Of a stretch of DNA of 64,000 nt, positions 42,044 through 51,344 are shown in pieces; the stretch's first letter is position 1, and each line of letters begins with the position of its first letter. A model generated the notes under the pieces. That model had not been told where the DNA came from, searched no databases, and saw only the letters and a program-made list of their open reading frames with translations. The DNA comes from Prevotella sp. Its GTDB lineage: Bacteria; Bacteroidota; Bacteroidia; Bacteroidales; Bacteroidaceae. The stretch is from contig JAGCNO010000027.1 of assembly GCA_017645905.1 (NCBI GenBank), positions 1 to 64,000 on the forward strand, written 5' to 3'. A program made the translations under genes and the position numbers.

Positions 42044-44452
42044 ATGAAGAGAATGATTTTATCGGGCCTGACATTGCTCGCCACGATGGCGGCACAGGCC
42101 ACTGGTTTAACACCAGAGAATAGTATCTTACCGGAGGACAGCGAGGTGGAAGTGAATGACACCGCCCGCATGGTAGACCTCGACGAGGTGATTGTCGTGG
42201 CGCAGCCCAAGGAGCAGCTGCTCATGCGCCAGCAACCCCTGAGCAGCTCGGCCTTCTCGGCTGAAGACCTCCAACAACTTAATGTGCGTGACGTGCGCGA
42301 GCTCTCCAGCTTCGTGCCGACATTCGTCATGCCTGTCTACGGCTCGCGCTACACGTCGTCGATGTATATCCGCGGCATCGGCTCGCGTGTGAACAGCCCC
42401 GCCGTAGGCCTCTACGTCGACAATATACCCTTGGTGAGCAAGTCGATGCTCAACTTCCACGTTTACGAGGCAGACCGCATCGACGTGCTGCGCGGTCCGC
42501 AGGGCACGCTCTACGGACAGAACACCGAGGGCGGCCTCATTCGCTTGTTCACCCGCCAGCCCCTCAGCTATCAAGGCACGAACGTGAACCTGAGCTTTGG
42601 CACGGGCCTCTATCGCAAGGCCGAGGTGGCACATTATAATAAGGTGAACGACAAGCTGGGCTTCTCGCTGGCCGGCTTCTACGAGGGTCAGCAGGGATTC
42701 TTCGACAACACCACCACCGGCGGACATGCCGACAAGGGCGACGAGGCCGGCGGACGGGCTCGTCTGCAGTGGCAACCCTCAGAGCCGTTCCGACTGGACC
42801 TGTCGGCCGACTACCAGTATACCAAGCAGAACGGCTTCCCCTACGGCGAGATGGACCTGCAGACGGGCGACACCAAAGACCCCTACTCTAACCGTCAGGG
42901 CGACTACAAGCGCCATGCGCTCGTCACGGGCCTGTCGATGAGCCTGCGAGGCAGTCAGGCCGAGGTGGGCTACAGCGCCTCGTGGCAGTATCTGAAGGAC
43001 GACATGCTCATGGACATCGACTACCGTCCGCTGGACTATCTGCACATGACGCAGGCACAGCTGCAGAACGCCCTCACACAGGAGCTGACGCTGAAGACCG
43101 TGGGCGACGGCCCCTGGCACTCTACCTCCGGAGCATTCTTCGCCTACCAGGCGCTGAAGACCAACGCCCCGATATACTTCGACCCGGCGATGAACGACTA
43201 CCTGTCGCAGACCATCCAGGACTATGCCTACTACGGCATGCTCAACTCTATGGCCAAGCGCATGGGCATGGAGGCCGCCGCTGCCATGATTGAGCGGGCC
43301 GGAGGCTGCCACATCCGTATGGAGATGGAGACCGTGCCCGGAATGTTCCGCACACCGACCTACAACTACGCCCTGTTCCACCAGTCGGACATCGACATCA
43401 CCTCTCGCCTGAAGGCAACCCTGGGCTTGCGCTACGACCTGTCGCAGGTGTCGATAGACTATAGCACGTTGGGCGTCGTGGCGCTCGACGAGAACGTCAT
43501 GGGTACTAACGTGAAGGCTAACGTCAGGTCGCTCCTGGAGCATAAGGACAAGACCAGCTTCGAGCAGTTCCTGCCAAAGGTGGGACTCACCTACAGGATT
43601 GACCAGAAGGGCAGCAACATCTATGCACTTGTGGCGAAAGGCTACCGTGCTGGAGGCTATAACATCCAGATGTTCAGCGACATCCTTCAGACCGAACTGC
43701 AGGGTGTGGCCCAGACAGCCCGTGGCAACATGGAGATAACCCACACGGAGCAGGACTACGAAAACATTCGCGAGACCATCGCCTTCAAGCCCGAGGAGAG
43801 CTGGAACTATGAGTTCGGCACCCACCTGAACCTCTTCGACTCGAAGGTACATTTCGATTTCTCAGGCTATTACATGCAGATACGCAACCAGCAGCTCTCC
43901 GTCATGGCCGGCAACTATGGCTTTGGCCGCGTGATGGTCAATGCCGGCAAGAGCTACAGCTGCGGCGTGGAGGCCTCGCTGCGTGGCAAGCTGCTCGACG
44001 GTCATCTGGGCTGGGGCGTGAGCTATGGCTATACGCGGGCCGTCTTCAAGGAGTATACCGACAGTGTGAAGGGAGAGCAGGGCATGGTGGCCGTGGACTA
44101 TAAGGACAAGCGAGTGCCCTATGTACCCGAACATTCGCTCTCGGCCAATGCCGACTACCGCATAGACTTCTCGGGGGCGCTGAAGAGCATCACCCTGGGA
44201 GCCAACCTGTCCATGCTCGGCAAGACCTACTGGGACAACGAGAATCTGTACTCACAGAAACTCTACGGCCTGCTCGGCGCCCATGCCGATGCCGACTTCG
44301 GGACTTTCACCGTCAGCCTTTGGGGCCGCAACCTCACGGCAAAGAAGTACAACACCTTCGCCACCGAAAGTCCGATGGCGGGAGAGACCCTCTACTTCGC
44401 CCAGCAGGGCAATCCCCTGCAAGTGGGCTGCGACTTGAGGATTCACTTCTAA
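42044..44452 (+). CDS. TonB-dependent outer-membrane receptor
   Basis: 802 residues. Signal peptide (MKRMILSGLTLLATMAAQATG), a possible TonB box (DEVIVVA near residue 45), the plug domain (SMYIRGIGSRVN, DNIPLVSKSM, RIDVLRGPQGTLYGQN, GGLIRLFTRQP) and a beta-barrel ending in an aromatic residue (RIHF). It lacks the N-terminal carboxypeptidase-like domain of SusC proteins and no SusD gene is near, so uptake of an iron or cofactor complex is more likely than a glycan; the substrate is not known. ATG at 42044 is set by the signal peptide and promoter. Confidence 0.9.
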   Translation: MKRMILSGLTLLATMAAQATGLTPENSILPEDSEVEVNDTARMVDLDEVIVVAQPKEQLLMRQQPLSSSAFSAEDLQQLNVRDVRELSSFVPTFVMPVYGSRYTSSMYIRGIGSRVNSPAVGLYVDNIPLVSKSMLNFHVYEADRIDVLRGPQGTLYGQNTEGGLIRLFTRQPLSYQGTNVNLSFGTGLYRKAEVAHYNKVNDKLGFSLAGFYEGQQGFFDNTTTGGHADKGDEAGGRARLQWQPSEPFRLDLSADYQYTKQNGFPYGEMDLQTGDTKDPYSNRQGDYKRHALVTGLSMSLRGSQAEVGYSASWQYLKDDMLMDIDYRPLDYLHMTQAQLQNALTQELTLKTVGDGPWHSTSGAFFAYQALKTNAPIYFDPAMNDYLSQTIQDYAYYGMLNSMAKRMGMEAAAAMIERAGGCHIRMEMETVPGMFRTPTYNYALFHQSDIDITSRLKATLGLRYDLSQVSIDYSTLGVVALDENVMGTNVKANVRSLLEHKDKTSFEQFLPKVGLTYRIDQKGSNIYALVAKGYRAGGYNIQMFSDILQTELQGVAQTARGNMEITHTEQDYENIRETIAFKPEESWNYEFGTHLNLFDSKVHFDFSGYYMQIRNQQLSVMAGNYGFGRVMVNAGKSYSCGVEASLRGKLLDGHLGWGVSYGYTRAVFKEYTDSVKGEQGMVAVDYKDKRVPYVPEHSLSANADYRIDFSGALKSITLGANLSMLGKTYWDNENLYSQKLYGLLGAHADADFGTFTVSLWGRNLTAKKYNTFATESPMAGETLYFAQQGNPLQVGCDLRIHF

Positions 44453-44469
44453 GAGAAAGGAGAAATTAT

Positions 44470-44548
44470 AAATGAGAGATGAGAAATATGATTACCTTTA
44501 GAGCGTTTATTTCGCCTCGAAGGTAATCATATTTCTCATCTCTCATTT
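44470..44548. terminator. Bidirectional terminator: perfect 29-bp inverted repeat
   Basis: Arms 44470-44498 and 44520-44548, perfectly complementary, 21-nt loop. Built from ATGAGAGATGAGAAAT-type repeats. The DPP IV stop codon (TGA at 44550-44552) comes from the same repeat; a TTTTTT tract follows on the plus strand. Confidence 0.8.
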
Positions 44549-44549
44549 C

Positions 44550-46754
44550 TCATTTTTTCAGGTAATCTTCGAAATACTGGGTTATGCGTTCGTGCAAGTG
44601 TACGCTCGCATGACCCCTCATGTTGTGACCCTCGCCGGGATAGACGTAGAAGTCGGGCTGGGTGCCGGCATCGTTACAGGCCTTGATGAAGGAAAGGGCA
44701 TGCTGGGGAACGACGGTGGGGTCGTTATAGCCGATGATGATCTGTAGCTTGCCCTTCAAGTCCTTTGCCTTGCTGATGAGACTGGTCTTGGCGTAGCCTT
44801 CGGGATTTGTCTGTGGGGTGTCCATGTAGCGCTCGCCGTACATCACCTCGTACCACTGCCAGTCAATGACGGGGCCGCCGGCCACGCCAACCTTGAAGAC
44901 ATCAGGATAGTTGGTCATCAGCGAGATGGTCATAAAACCTCCGAAGCTCCAGCCGTGTACGCCAAGGCGGTTGCTGTCGACGTAGGGCAGGCTCTTGAGG
45001 AATTCCACGCCCTTCATCTGGTCCTGCATCTCTATCTGCCCGAGCTGGCGGAAGGTGGCCTGCTCAAAGTCACGGCCGCGGTTTTCAGAGCCTCGGTTGT
45101 CGAGGATGAAGACGATGTAACCTTTCTGAGCCATGTAGGTCTCCCAGGTACGGCTCTGCCAGTGCCAGGAGGCTTCGACGTTATGGGCATGAGGACCGCC
45201 GTAGACATAGACCACAGTGGGGTATTTCTTGGCAGGGTCGAAGTCATTGGGCTTCACCATGCGGTAGAACAGGTCTGTCGTTCCGTCGGCCGCCTTGATA
45301 CTGCCACTCTCAAAGATAGGCTGTACGTAGTCGGCCCAGGGGTCGGGGGATTCCAGGATGTTTGTGACGGAGGGACGGGAGGAAAGCCTTACCACATCAA
45401 TGGTGTTGGACTGCGTAGGCGTAGTCCATTTGTCATATAGCAGCACGCCAGTCTTGGAGAGGCTGGCACGGTGGACGCCCTTGCCATTATCGAGTGGCAT
45501 ACGCTTGCCCGTCTGGATGTCAACGCTGTAGAGGTTGCGATGCAGTGGGAACTTCTCGTTCGAGGCGATAATGACAGACTTGGCCTTTTCGCAGAACCCC
45601 AGCAGTTCCATCACCACCCACGGGCCGCTGGTCAGCTGGCGCTGCAGCTCGCCTTTAATATTATAAAGGTAGAGGTGGTTATAACCGTCGCGCTGGCTCT
45701 GGAGGATGAACTTGCTGCTGTCCCAGGGGAGGAACACGATGGGGTGGAGCGGCTCGACGTACTTCTCGCTGGTCTCGCGGTAAAGCTCGGCGAGGCGCTG
45801 GCCGGTGGCGGCATCGTAGGAGACGAGGCGGCAGTCGTTCTGGTCGCGGTTCAGCTCCTGTAGGTAGATGGTGCTGCCGTCGGGCGAGAAGGCGAGGTTG
45901 GTAAAGAAGCAGGGGGAGGGCTGCGACGATGTCGCAGCATAGGAGACAGGAGGAGTCTGGAGGTAGACGGTCTTGGCTGTGCGGAGGTCATAGACACCGA
46001 CGGTGACGAGGTGGGTGTTCGTGCCAGCCATGGGGTATTTGTCGGGCTCCATGGTGGCGATGCGCGGGTCGATGTTCACCTGAGGATAGTCGGTGACCAT
46101 CGACTGGTCCATGCGGTAGAAGGCGAGGCGCTGGCCGTCGGGACTCCAGAAGGTTCCCTTCTCTATGCCCCATTCGTCGCGGTGAACGCTCTGCCCGTAG
46201 ACAATGTCGCGGGAGCCGTCGGTGGTAAGCTGGTGCTTGTGGCTGTCGGCATCGATGACCCAAAGCTGGTTATCCTCCACGTAGGCCGTGGCCCGCGACT
46301 GGGGGTTCCAGTCGTTGGCCTCCTGGCCTGAAAGGCTGTCTTGCCAGACAATGCATTTCTTCTTGAAGTCAACGAGGGTGAAGGCTTTCTTGTTGCCCAC
46401 AGCGACGATGGGCTGGTCGGGATAGGGGAACGTGGCCGACGAGAGGTGGCGCACGTAATGATTGTCGTCGCTCTCGGCCCAGCGGTTGATCTCGTCGAGG
46501 GTAAAGAGCACCGTCTCCTTGCCCGTCTTGGGGTCGATGAGCGAGCATTGCTCCACGTCGGTATGTACCAGCTGGTCGCCCCACCACGTCAGGAACATGT
46601 TCTTCGGCCGGAGGTTGTGGTAATTCGTGCCGCCGAAGTTGAGGTCCTCAAGGGTGAAGAGCTTCTTTTCCAAGGGATTAGAAGCAGGAAGCTGCTGGGC
46701 AATCATGGGAAGTGTGAACAGAATAATGGATAGTAAAGCGATTCCTTTTTTCAT
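44550..46754 (-). CDS. Dipeptidyl peptidase IV-type serine peptidase (S9B)
   Basis: 734 residues. It would release Xaa-Pro dipeptides, probably in the periplasm (signal peptide MKKGIALLSIILFTLPMIA). N-terminal beta-propeller and C-terminal alpha/beta hydrolase with GWSFGGF (Ser near 603), YNDPTV (Asp near 677) and GEGHNMRG (His near 709). The segment VYLQTPPVSYAATSSQPSPC inside the propeller carries about ten extra residues relative to the family, encoded by a GC-rich hairpin at 45912-45941 also found in the Ca2+ ATPase. Convergent with the TonB receptor. Confidence 0.93.
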   Translation of the reverse strand: MKKGIALLSIILFTLPMIAQQLPASNPLEKKLFTLEDLNFGGTNYHNLRPKNMFLTWWGDQLVHTDVEQCSLIDPKTGKETVLFTLDEINRWAESDDNHYVRHLSSATFPYPDQPIVAVGNKKAFTLVDFKKKCIVWQDSLSGQEANDWNPQSRATAYVEDNQLWVIDADSHKHQLTTDGSRDIVYGQSVHRDEWGIEKGTFWSPDGQRLAFYRMDQSMVTDYPQVNIDPRIATMEPDKYPMAGTNTHLVTVGVYDLRTAKTVYLQTPPVSYAATSSQPSPCFFTNLAFSPDGSTIYLQELNRDQNDCRLVSYDAATGQRLAELYRETSEKYVEPLHPIVFLPWDSSKFILQSQRDGYNHLYLYNIKGELQRQLTSGPWVVMELLGFCEKAKSVIIASNEKFPLHRNLYSVDIQTGKRMPLDNGKGVHRASLSKTGVLLYDKWTTPTQSNTIDVVRLSSRPSVTNILESPDPWADYVQPIFESGSIKAADGTTDLFYRMVKPNDFDPAKKYPTVVYVYGGPHAHNVEASWHWQSRTWETYMAQKGYIVFILDNRGSENRGRDFEQATFRQLGQIEMQDQMKGVEFLKSLPYVDSNRLGVHGWSFGGFMTISLMTNYPDVFKVGVAGGPVIDWQWYEVMYGERYMDTPQTNPEGYAKTSLISKAKDLKGKLQIIIGYNDPTVVPQHALSFIKACNDAGTQPDFYVYPGEGHNMRGHASVHLHERITQYFEDYLKK
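45912..45941. repeat. Intragenic hairpin element in DPP IV gene
   Basis: GGGGGAGGGCTGCGAC-GAT-GTCGCAGCATA region: stem GCTGCGAC / GTCGCAGC, 3-nt loop. On the coding strand it gives YAATSSQPSP. Matches 987-1015 with a compensatory A-T to C-G pair change. Confidence 0.8.
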
Positions 46755-46775
46755 CGTTCAATATTGGGTCTTGTA

Positions 46776-46863
46776 GTTTGAACGGTTCTTTCTAAACGAA
46801 AAAGCCGTTCTTTCGCTTTGAAAAAGCCGTTCTTTCTAATCGAAAAAGCCGTTCTTTCTATTC
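46776..46863 (-). repeat. 22-bp repeat array F (about 4 units)
   Basis: A degenerate unit at 46776 and full units at 46798, 46820 and 46842 (GAAAAAGCCGTTCTTTC on the plus strand). The last unit supplies the stop codon of the THUMP methyltransferase. Confidence 0.88.
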
Positions 46864-48336
46864 GGGTCTTTTCTTGCGTCCTCCTCCGCTGCGGTCGAAC
46901 CGCTCGTGTCCGCCTCGGTTTTCGGTGCTTTGGTACTTGGGTTTTCCGCCACGCTTGTCAAAGCGGTCGCGGCCTTCGCGTCGTTCAGCCTTGAACTCCT
47001 TCCGCTCGCCTCTCGGCTCTTTCCTCTCGCTTTTCAGGTCGTGGCGGTGGAAGGTGAACGAGCGTATGTCGCCATCCTCGTTGTCCACCTGCTCGTCGCG
47101 TCGCTGCTTGAACTCGCGCATCTTCTTGAAGCGGTGGTGCTCGGCCATCTGACGCTTCTCCTCCTCGGTCTTCACCTCGCCGCCTTCGCTGCGGAACTCA
47201 CGCAGCTTGCCGTCGAACATCTGGTACTTGCGCAGCTCGCACTCCAAGGAACCGTTGTATAGCGGAATCTTGATGCTGGGCTTCAGGCCTATCTGCTCGA
47301 AGCACTCCTCGCGGTAGCTGAGTACCCAGGCCTCGCCGCCGGTGAACTGATGCTTCAGGCGTTCGCCGATCATGCGGTAAGTGTCCAGCAGATTGGGCGT
47401 GGAGATTCGCTCACCGTAGGGCGGGTTGGTCACGATGATGCTCTTCTCCTTGGGCTGGGTGAAGTCCTTGAAGTCCTGCTGCTCGATGGTGATGTCGTTG
47501 GTGAGTCCTGCGGCACGCACATTCTGACGGGCGGTGTTCACGGCCTTCATATCCACGTCGTAGCCGTAGATGTGGTGGGTAAAATCCCGCTCCTGCGAAT
47601 CGTCGTTGTAGATTTCGTCGAAGAGTTCGGAGTCAAAGTCGGGCCATTTCTCGAAGGCATACTCCTTGCGGAACACGCCCGGCGCCATGTTACGGGCGAT
47701 AAGGGCTGCCTCGATGAGGAACGTACCACTACCGCACATGGGGTCGATGAAGTCGGTCTCGCCCTGCCAGCCCGTCATCAAGATAATGCCGGCAGCGAGC
47801 ACCTCGTTAAGGGGTGCTTCGACGCTGTCCTGACGATAGCCGCGACGGTGCAGGCTCTCTCCGCTGCTGTCCAAGCAGAGGGTGGCGTCGGTCTCGGCTA
47901 TGTGTATGTGCAATCGCAGGTCGGGGTTGGAGACCGAGATGTTGGGCCGCTTGCCCGTCTTCTCGCGCAGCTGGTCGACGATGGCGTCCTTCACCTTGTA
48001 GCTCACAAACTTAGAGTGTCGGAACTCCTCGCTGAACACTACGCTGTCTACGGCAAACGTGCGGTCGTCGGAGAGATACTCTGACCAGTCTATCTTGCCC
48101 ACCTCGGTATACACGTCATCAGCGCACGTAGCCTTGAAATGGGCTATGGGCTTCAGAATCTTGATGGCCGTGTGAAGTTGGAAGTTGGCGCGGTACATGG
48201 TTTCCTTGTCTCCCCGAAACGACACCATGCGCCTACCTATCTGAATGTCGTTTGCCCCCATCTGGGTGAGTTCCTTCGCCAGGACAGGCTCGAGGCCCAT
48301 AAAGGTCTTGGCGATGAGTTCAAATTGCTGTTCCAT
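46858..48336 (-). CDS. THUMP-domain class I RNA methyltransferase (RlmL N-terminal type)
   Basis: 492 residues. It would methylate guanine in rRNA (RlmL makes m2G2445 in 23S rRNA). N-terminal ferredoxin-like/THUMP region (~1-160), then a Rossmann methyltransferase with DPMCGSGTFLIEAA (~196) and catalytic NPPYGER (~303). After residue ~400 comes a long basic tail rich in Arg, Lys and Gly (FDKRGGKPKYQS, GGGRKKRPE), unusual in length and probably RNA-binding. It starts at 48336 from its own promoter. The stop overlaps array F. Confidence 0.92.
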   Translation of the reverse strand: MEQQFELIAKTFMGLEPVLAKELTQMGANDIQIGRRMVSFRGDKETMYRANFQLHTAIKILKPIAHFKATCADDVYTEVGKIDWSEYLSDDRTFAVDSVVFSEEFRHSKFVSYKVKDAIVDQLREKTGKRPNISVSNPDLRLHIHIAETDATLCLDSSGESLHRRGYRQDSVEAPLNEVLAAGIILMTGWQGETDFIDPMCGSGTFLIEAALIARNMAPGVFRKEYAFEKWPDFDSELFDEIYNDDSQERDFTHHIYGYDVDMKAVNTARQNVRAAGLTNDITIEQQDFKDFTQPKEKSIIVTNPPYGERISTPNLLDTYRMIGERLKHQFTGGEAWVLSYREECFEQIGLKPSIKIPLYNGSLECELRKYQMFDGKLREFRSEGGEVKTEEEKRQMAEHHRFKKMREFKQRRDEQVDNEDGDIRSFTFHRHDLKSERKEPRGERKEFKAERREGRDRFDKRGGKPKYQSTENRGGHERFDRSGGGRKKRPE

Positions 48337-48359
48337 GAAATAAAATGTGTTTCAAGGTG

Positions 48360-48390
48360 CAAAATTACATTAAGTTTGTGAAACGGCAAA
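48360..48390 (-). promoter_or_regulatory. THUMP methyltransferase promoter
   Basis: Minus-strand TAATTTTG (48360-48367) and TTTG (48387-48390), 19-bp spacer. Confidence 0.75.
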
Positions 48391-48432
48391 ATAAAAAGCC
48401 GAAAAACTTTTCGGCATTTCAAAAATTCTTAG

Positions 48433-48440
48433 TAATTTTG
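48433..48440 (+). promoter_or_regulatory. slyD-aroC promoter -7 element
   Basis: TAATTTTG, about 22 nt before the slyD ATG. No clean -33 TTTG. Confidence 0.6.
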
Positions 48441-48462
48441 CAGTTCACAAAACACATACGAT

Positions 48463-49044
48463 ATGGACAGTAAAGAGAGCAAGTACATCACCGTGAGCTA
48501 TCAGCTCTATTCCATCAACGCCCAAGGCGAGAAGCACCTCGAGGAACAGACCCAGCAGGGTCAGCCGTTCCAGTTCGTCACCGGCTTTGGTTTCACCCTC
48601 GATGCCTTCGAGCAGCGTATTGCTGACCTGCCGCAGGGCAGCAAGTTCGACTTCACCCTGCAGCCCGCTGAGGCTTTTGGCGAGTACGACCCCGAAGGGG
48701 TTCACAAGATGAAGCGCGAGGCGTTTACCATCAACGGCCATTTCGACCATGAGAACATCTACCCTGATGCCGTCATCACCCTCATGGACGAGGAGGAAAA
48801 GCGCTTTATGGCCCGCGTGTTGAAGGTCGACGAAGAGGCCGTGACCATCGACACCAACCACCCGCTTGCCGGCCTGACGCTGCAGTTCATGGGTCTTGTG
48901 CTGGAGAACCGCGATGCCACTAAAGAGGAAATCCAGAACCTCATCAACCAGATTAGCCACGAGTGCTGCGGCTGCGACGACTGCGAAGGCGGTCATGAGG
49001 GCCATGAGGGTCATGAGTGTGGCTGTGGTCACTGCCACCATTAA
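48463..49044 (+). CDS. slyD: SlyD-like FKBP-type peptidyl-prolyl isomerase
   Basis: 193 residues. It speeds proline isomerisation and acts as a chaperone. Seen: FKBP start KYITVSYQLYS, FVTGFGFTLDAFEQRI, the insert-in-flap chaperone segment (~70-130) and NHPLAGLTLQFMGLVL. The C-terminal tail is rich in His and Cys (ECCGCDDCEGGHEGHEGHEC...CHH), a metal-binding tail as in E. coli SlyD; GHE triplets are tandem. aroC follows after 12 nt in the same direction. Confidence 0.93.
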   Translation: MDSKESKYITVSYQLYSINAQGEKHLEEQTQQGQPFQFVTGFGFTLDAFEQRIADLPQGSKFDFTLQPAEAFGEYDPEGVHKMKREAFTINGHFDHENIYPDAVITLMDEEEKRFMARVLKVDEEAVTIDTNHPLAGLTLQFMGLVLENRDATKEEIQNLINQISHECCGCDDCEGGHEGHEGHECGCGHCHH

Positions 49045-49056
49045 TCTCCTATCTGG

Positions 49057-50157
49057 ATGCGTAATACTTTCGGAACACTCTTCACGCTGACGACGTTCGG
49101 CGAGAGTCACGGTGCCGGTGTCGGTGGCGTGGTGGACGGCATGCCCGCCGGCATTGAGGTGGACCTGTCGTTCATTCAGCATGAGCTCGACCGCCGACGC
49201 CCAGGACAGAGCGCCATCACCACTTCGCGTCAGGAGGGCGACCGCGTGGAACTGCTAAGCGGTGTCTTCGAGGGTCGTACTACAGGAGCTCCCATCGGAT
49301 TTTTCGTGCGCAACGAGAACCAGCACTCGCAGGACTACGAGAACCTGCGAACACTCTTCCGCCCTTCGCACGCCGACTACACCTATCATTATAAATATGG
49401 TATACGCGACCACCGTGGCGGAGGCCGTTCCTCGGCACGCATCACCATCAGCCGTGTCGTGGGTGGTGCATTGGCCAAGCTGGCCCTCCGGCAGTTAGGC
49501 ATCAGTGTCTGTGCCTACACCACGCAAGTGGGGCACATCGCCTTGGAGCGCGACTACCACCTTTACGACCTTTCGCTGACGGAGCAGAACGCCGTGCGCT
49601 GTCCCGACCCTGAGAAAGCTCGCGAGATGGAGCAGCTCATCGCTCAAGTAAAGGCCGAGGGTGACACCATTGGCGGTGTCATCGCCTGTGTCGTTCGTGG
49701 CTGTCCGCCGGGCATCGGCGAGCCGGAATTCGGCAAACTCCACGCCCAACTGGGTCAGGCAATGCTTTCTATCAATGCTGTAAAAGGCTTTGAGATTGGT
49801 GAAGGTTTCGAAGGAGTGACGCAAAGAGGCTCCGAGCAGAACGATATTTTTCTATCGGAAGAAGATTCTTCAATCTCAACGCTCAACACTAAACTCTCAA
49901 CACTCACCAACCATAGCGGTGGCATACAGGGCGGAATCTCCAACGGTCAGGACATTTTCTTCCGCGTGGCCTTCAAGCCTGTGGCCACGTTGCTGCGTGA
50001 ACAGCAGACGGTAGACCTGGAGGGAAATCCCACGACCTTCACCGCCCGTGGGCGCCACGACCCTTGTGTGCTGCCGCGTGCCGTGCCCGTAGTCGAGGCG
50101 ATGGCCGCTATGACCATCCTCGACCACTGGCTTTATGCCCGCACGGTCAGCCTCTAA
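49057..50157 (+). CDS. aroC: Chorismate synthase
   Basis: 366 residues. It converts EPSP to chorismate, last common step to aromatic amino acids, using reduced FMN. Seen: [20 protein letters not shown] at the start, GPSH-type [27 protein letters not shown] in the middle (given in parts), [14 protein letters not shown] and [14 protein letters not shown]. Residues ~271-284 ([14 protein letters not shown]) lie where the family usually passes directly from the acidic loop to xNxSGGIQGG; this insert is encoded by a CTCAACAC-type tandem repeat. The gene ends tail-to-tail with asd, stop codons overlapping by 2 nt. Confidence 0.96.
   Translation: MRNTFGTLFTLTTFGESHGAGVGGVVDGMPAGIEVDLSFIQHELDRRRPGQSAITTSRQEGDRVELLSGVFEGRTTGAPIGFFVRNENQHSQDYENLRTLFRPSHADYTYHYKYGIRDHRGGGRSSARITISRVVGGALAKLALRQLGISVCAYTTQVGHIALERDYHLYDLSLTEQNAVRCPDPEKAREMEQLIAQVKAEGDTIGGVIACVVRGCPPGIGEPEFGKLHAQLGQAMLSINAVKGFEIGEGFEGVTQRGSEQNDIFLSEEDSSISTLNTKLSTLTNHSGGIQGGISNGQDIFFRVAFKPVATLLREQQTVDLEGNPTTFTARGRHDPCVLPRAVPVVEAMAAMTILDHWLYARTVSL
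49869..49907 (+). repeat. In-frame CTCAACAC tandem repeat within aroC
   Basis: Four degenerate units (CTCAACG, CTCAACA, CTAAACT, CTCAACACT) in a row, coding [12 protein letters not shown]. Confidence 0.75.
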
Positions 50158-51161
50158 AGTCCCTGCTTCACTAAATATTCGCCAATCTGCACGGCGTTAA
50201 GGGCAGCGCCCTTGCGAATCTGGTCGCCTGAGAGCCAGAAGGTCAGGCCGTTGTCATCGGCCAGGTCCTTGCGCACGCGGCCCACGAAGACGTTGTCCTT
50301 GCCGGCGGTGTGGAGCGGCATGGGGTAGGTCAGTGTCGACGGGTCGTCGACAAGTGTGCAACCAGGAGCGGCGGCGATGGCCTGCTGGGCCTCCTCAACG
50401 CTGAGCGGACGCTCGGTCTCTATCCACACACTCTCGGAGTGGCTGCGCAGCGAGCTCACCCGAACGCACATGGCCGAACAACGGGCATCGGTGTGCATAA
50501 TCTTGCGTGTCTCGTTGAACATCTTCATCTCCTCCTTCGTATAGCCGTTGGGCTGGAACACGTCAATCTGCGGGATGACGTTGTAGGCCAGTTGGTGAGG
50601 GAACTTCTTGACGGTCTTCACCTCGCCCGTCTCCACGATTTCCTTGTATTGCTGCTGTAGTTCAGCCATTGCGGCAGCACCGGCTCCCGAGGCGCTCTGG
50701 TAGCTGGCCACGTGGATGCGCTTGATATGGCTGAGCTGCTCCAAGGGCTGCAGGACGACGACCATCATGATGGTGGTGCAGTTGGGGTTGGCAATGATGC
50801 CACGCGGACGGTTCAGCGCGTCCTCGGCATTGCACTCGGGCACCACAAGGGGCACATCGTCGTCCATGCGGAAGGCGCTCGAGTTGTCAATCATCACACA
50901 GCCATACTTCGTGATGGTCTCGGCAAACTCCTTCGACGTGCCGGCACCGGCCGAAGTAAAGGCGATGTCGATGTCGCGGAAGTCGTCGTTGTGCTGCAAC
51001 AGCTTCACTTCCAGCTCCTTGCCTCGGAACGTGTACTTGCGGCCGGCAGAACGCTCAGAACCAAAGAGTACAAGCTCGTCCATCGGGAAATTTCTCTCGT
51101 CTAAAATGCGCAGGAATTCCTGCCCTACGGCGCCGCTGGCGCCAACAATTGCTACTTTCAT
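50154..51161 (-). CDS. asd: Aspartate-semialdehyde dehydrogenase
   Basis: 335 residues. It reduces aspartyl phosphate to aspartate semialdehyde for Lys, Thr, Met and cell-wall diaminopimelate. Seen: NADPH motif [40 protein letters not shown], the catalytic Cys in NPNCTT (near 127) and [15 protein letters not shown] with active-site residues. Own promoter TACCTTTG at 51189-51196. Convergent with aroC. Confidence 0.96.
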   Translation of the reverse strand: MKVAIVGASGAVGQEFLRILDERNFPMDELVLFGSERSAGRKYTFRGKELEVKLLQHNDDFRDIDIAFTSAGAGTSKEFAETITKYGCVMIDNSSAFRMDDDVPLVVPECNAEDALNRPRGIIANPNCTTIMMVVVLQPLEQLSHIKRIHVASYQSASGAGAAAMAELQQQYKEIVETGEVKTVKKFPHQLAYNVIPQIDVFQPNGYTKEEMKMFNETRKIMHTDARCSAMCVRVSSLRSHSESVWIETERPLSVEEAQQAIAAAPGCTLVDDPSTLTYPMPLHTAGKDNVFVGRVRKDLADDNGLTFWLSGDQIRKGAALNAVQIGEYLVKQGL

Positions 51162-51188
51162 CTTTGTGTGGAATCAAAATTTTGGCTG

Positions 51189-51196
51189 CAAAGGTA
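51189..51196 (-). promoter_or_regulatory. asd promoter -7 element
   Basis: Minus-strand TACCTTTG, 28 nt before the start codon; the -33 element is not clear. Confidence 0.65.
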
Positions 51197-51244
51197 CGTA
51201 TTTTTATTCATTCGCACACAACGAATTGCAAAAAAATAAGCAAA

Positions 51245-51281
51245 AGGCTCAGATTTTGTGACTTTTTCCCGGCCTGAGCCT
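51245..51281 (+). terminator. Small hairpin upstream of antiporter promoter
   Basis: AGGCTCAG (51245-51252) and CTGAGCCT (51274-51281), followed by ACTTTTTGG. It may insulate the antiporter promoter. Confidence 0.4.
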
Positions 51282-51298
51282 ACTTTTTGGCCCTATTT

Positions 51299-51330
51299 TT
51301 TGCCATACTCAGTTTTTATGTCTACCTTTG
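51299..51330 (+). promoter_or_regulatory. Antiporter-lolD promoter
   Basis: TTTG 51299-51302, 20-bp spacer, TACCTTTG 51323-51330. The upstream in-frame ATG (51318) lies inside this promoter, so translation must begin at 51345. Confidence 0.78.
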
Positions 51331-51344
51331 CAGAAAAATTTGCG

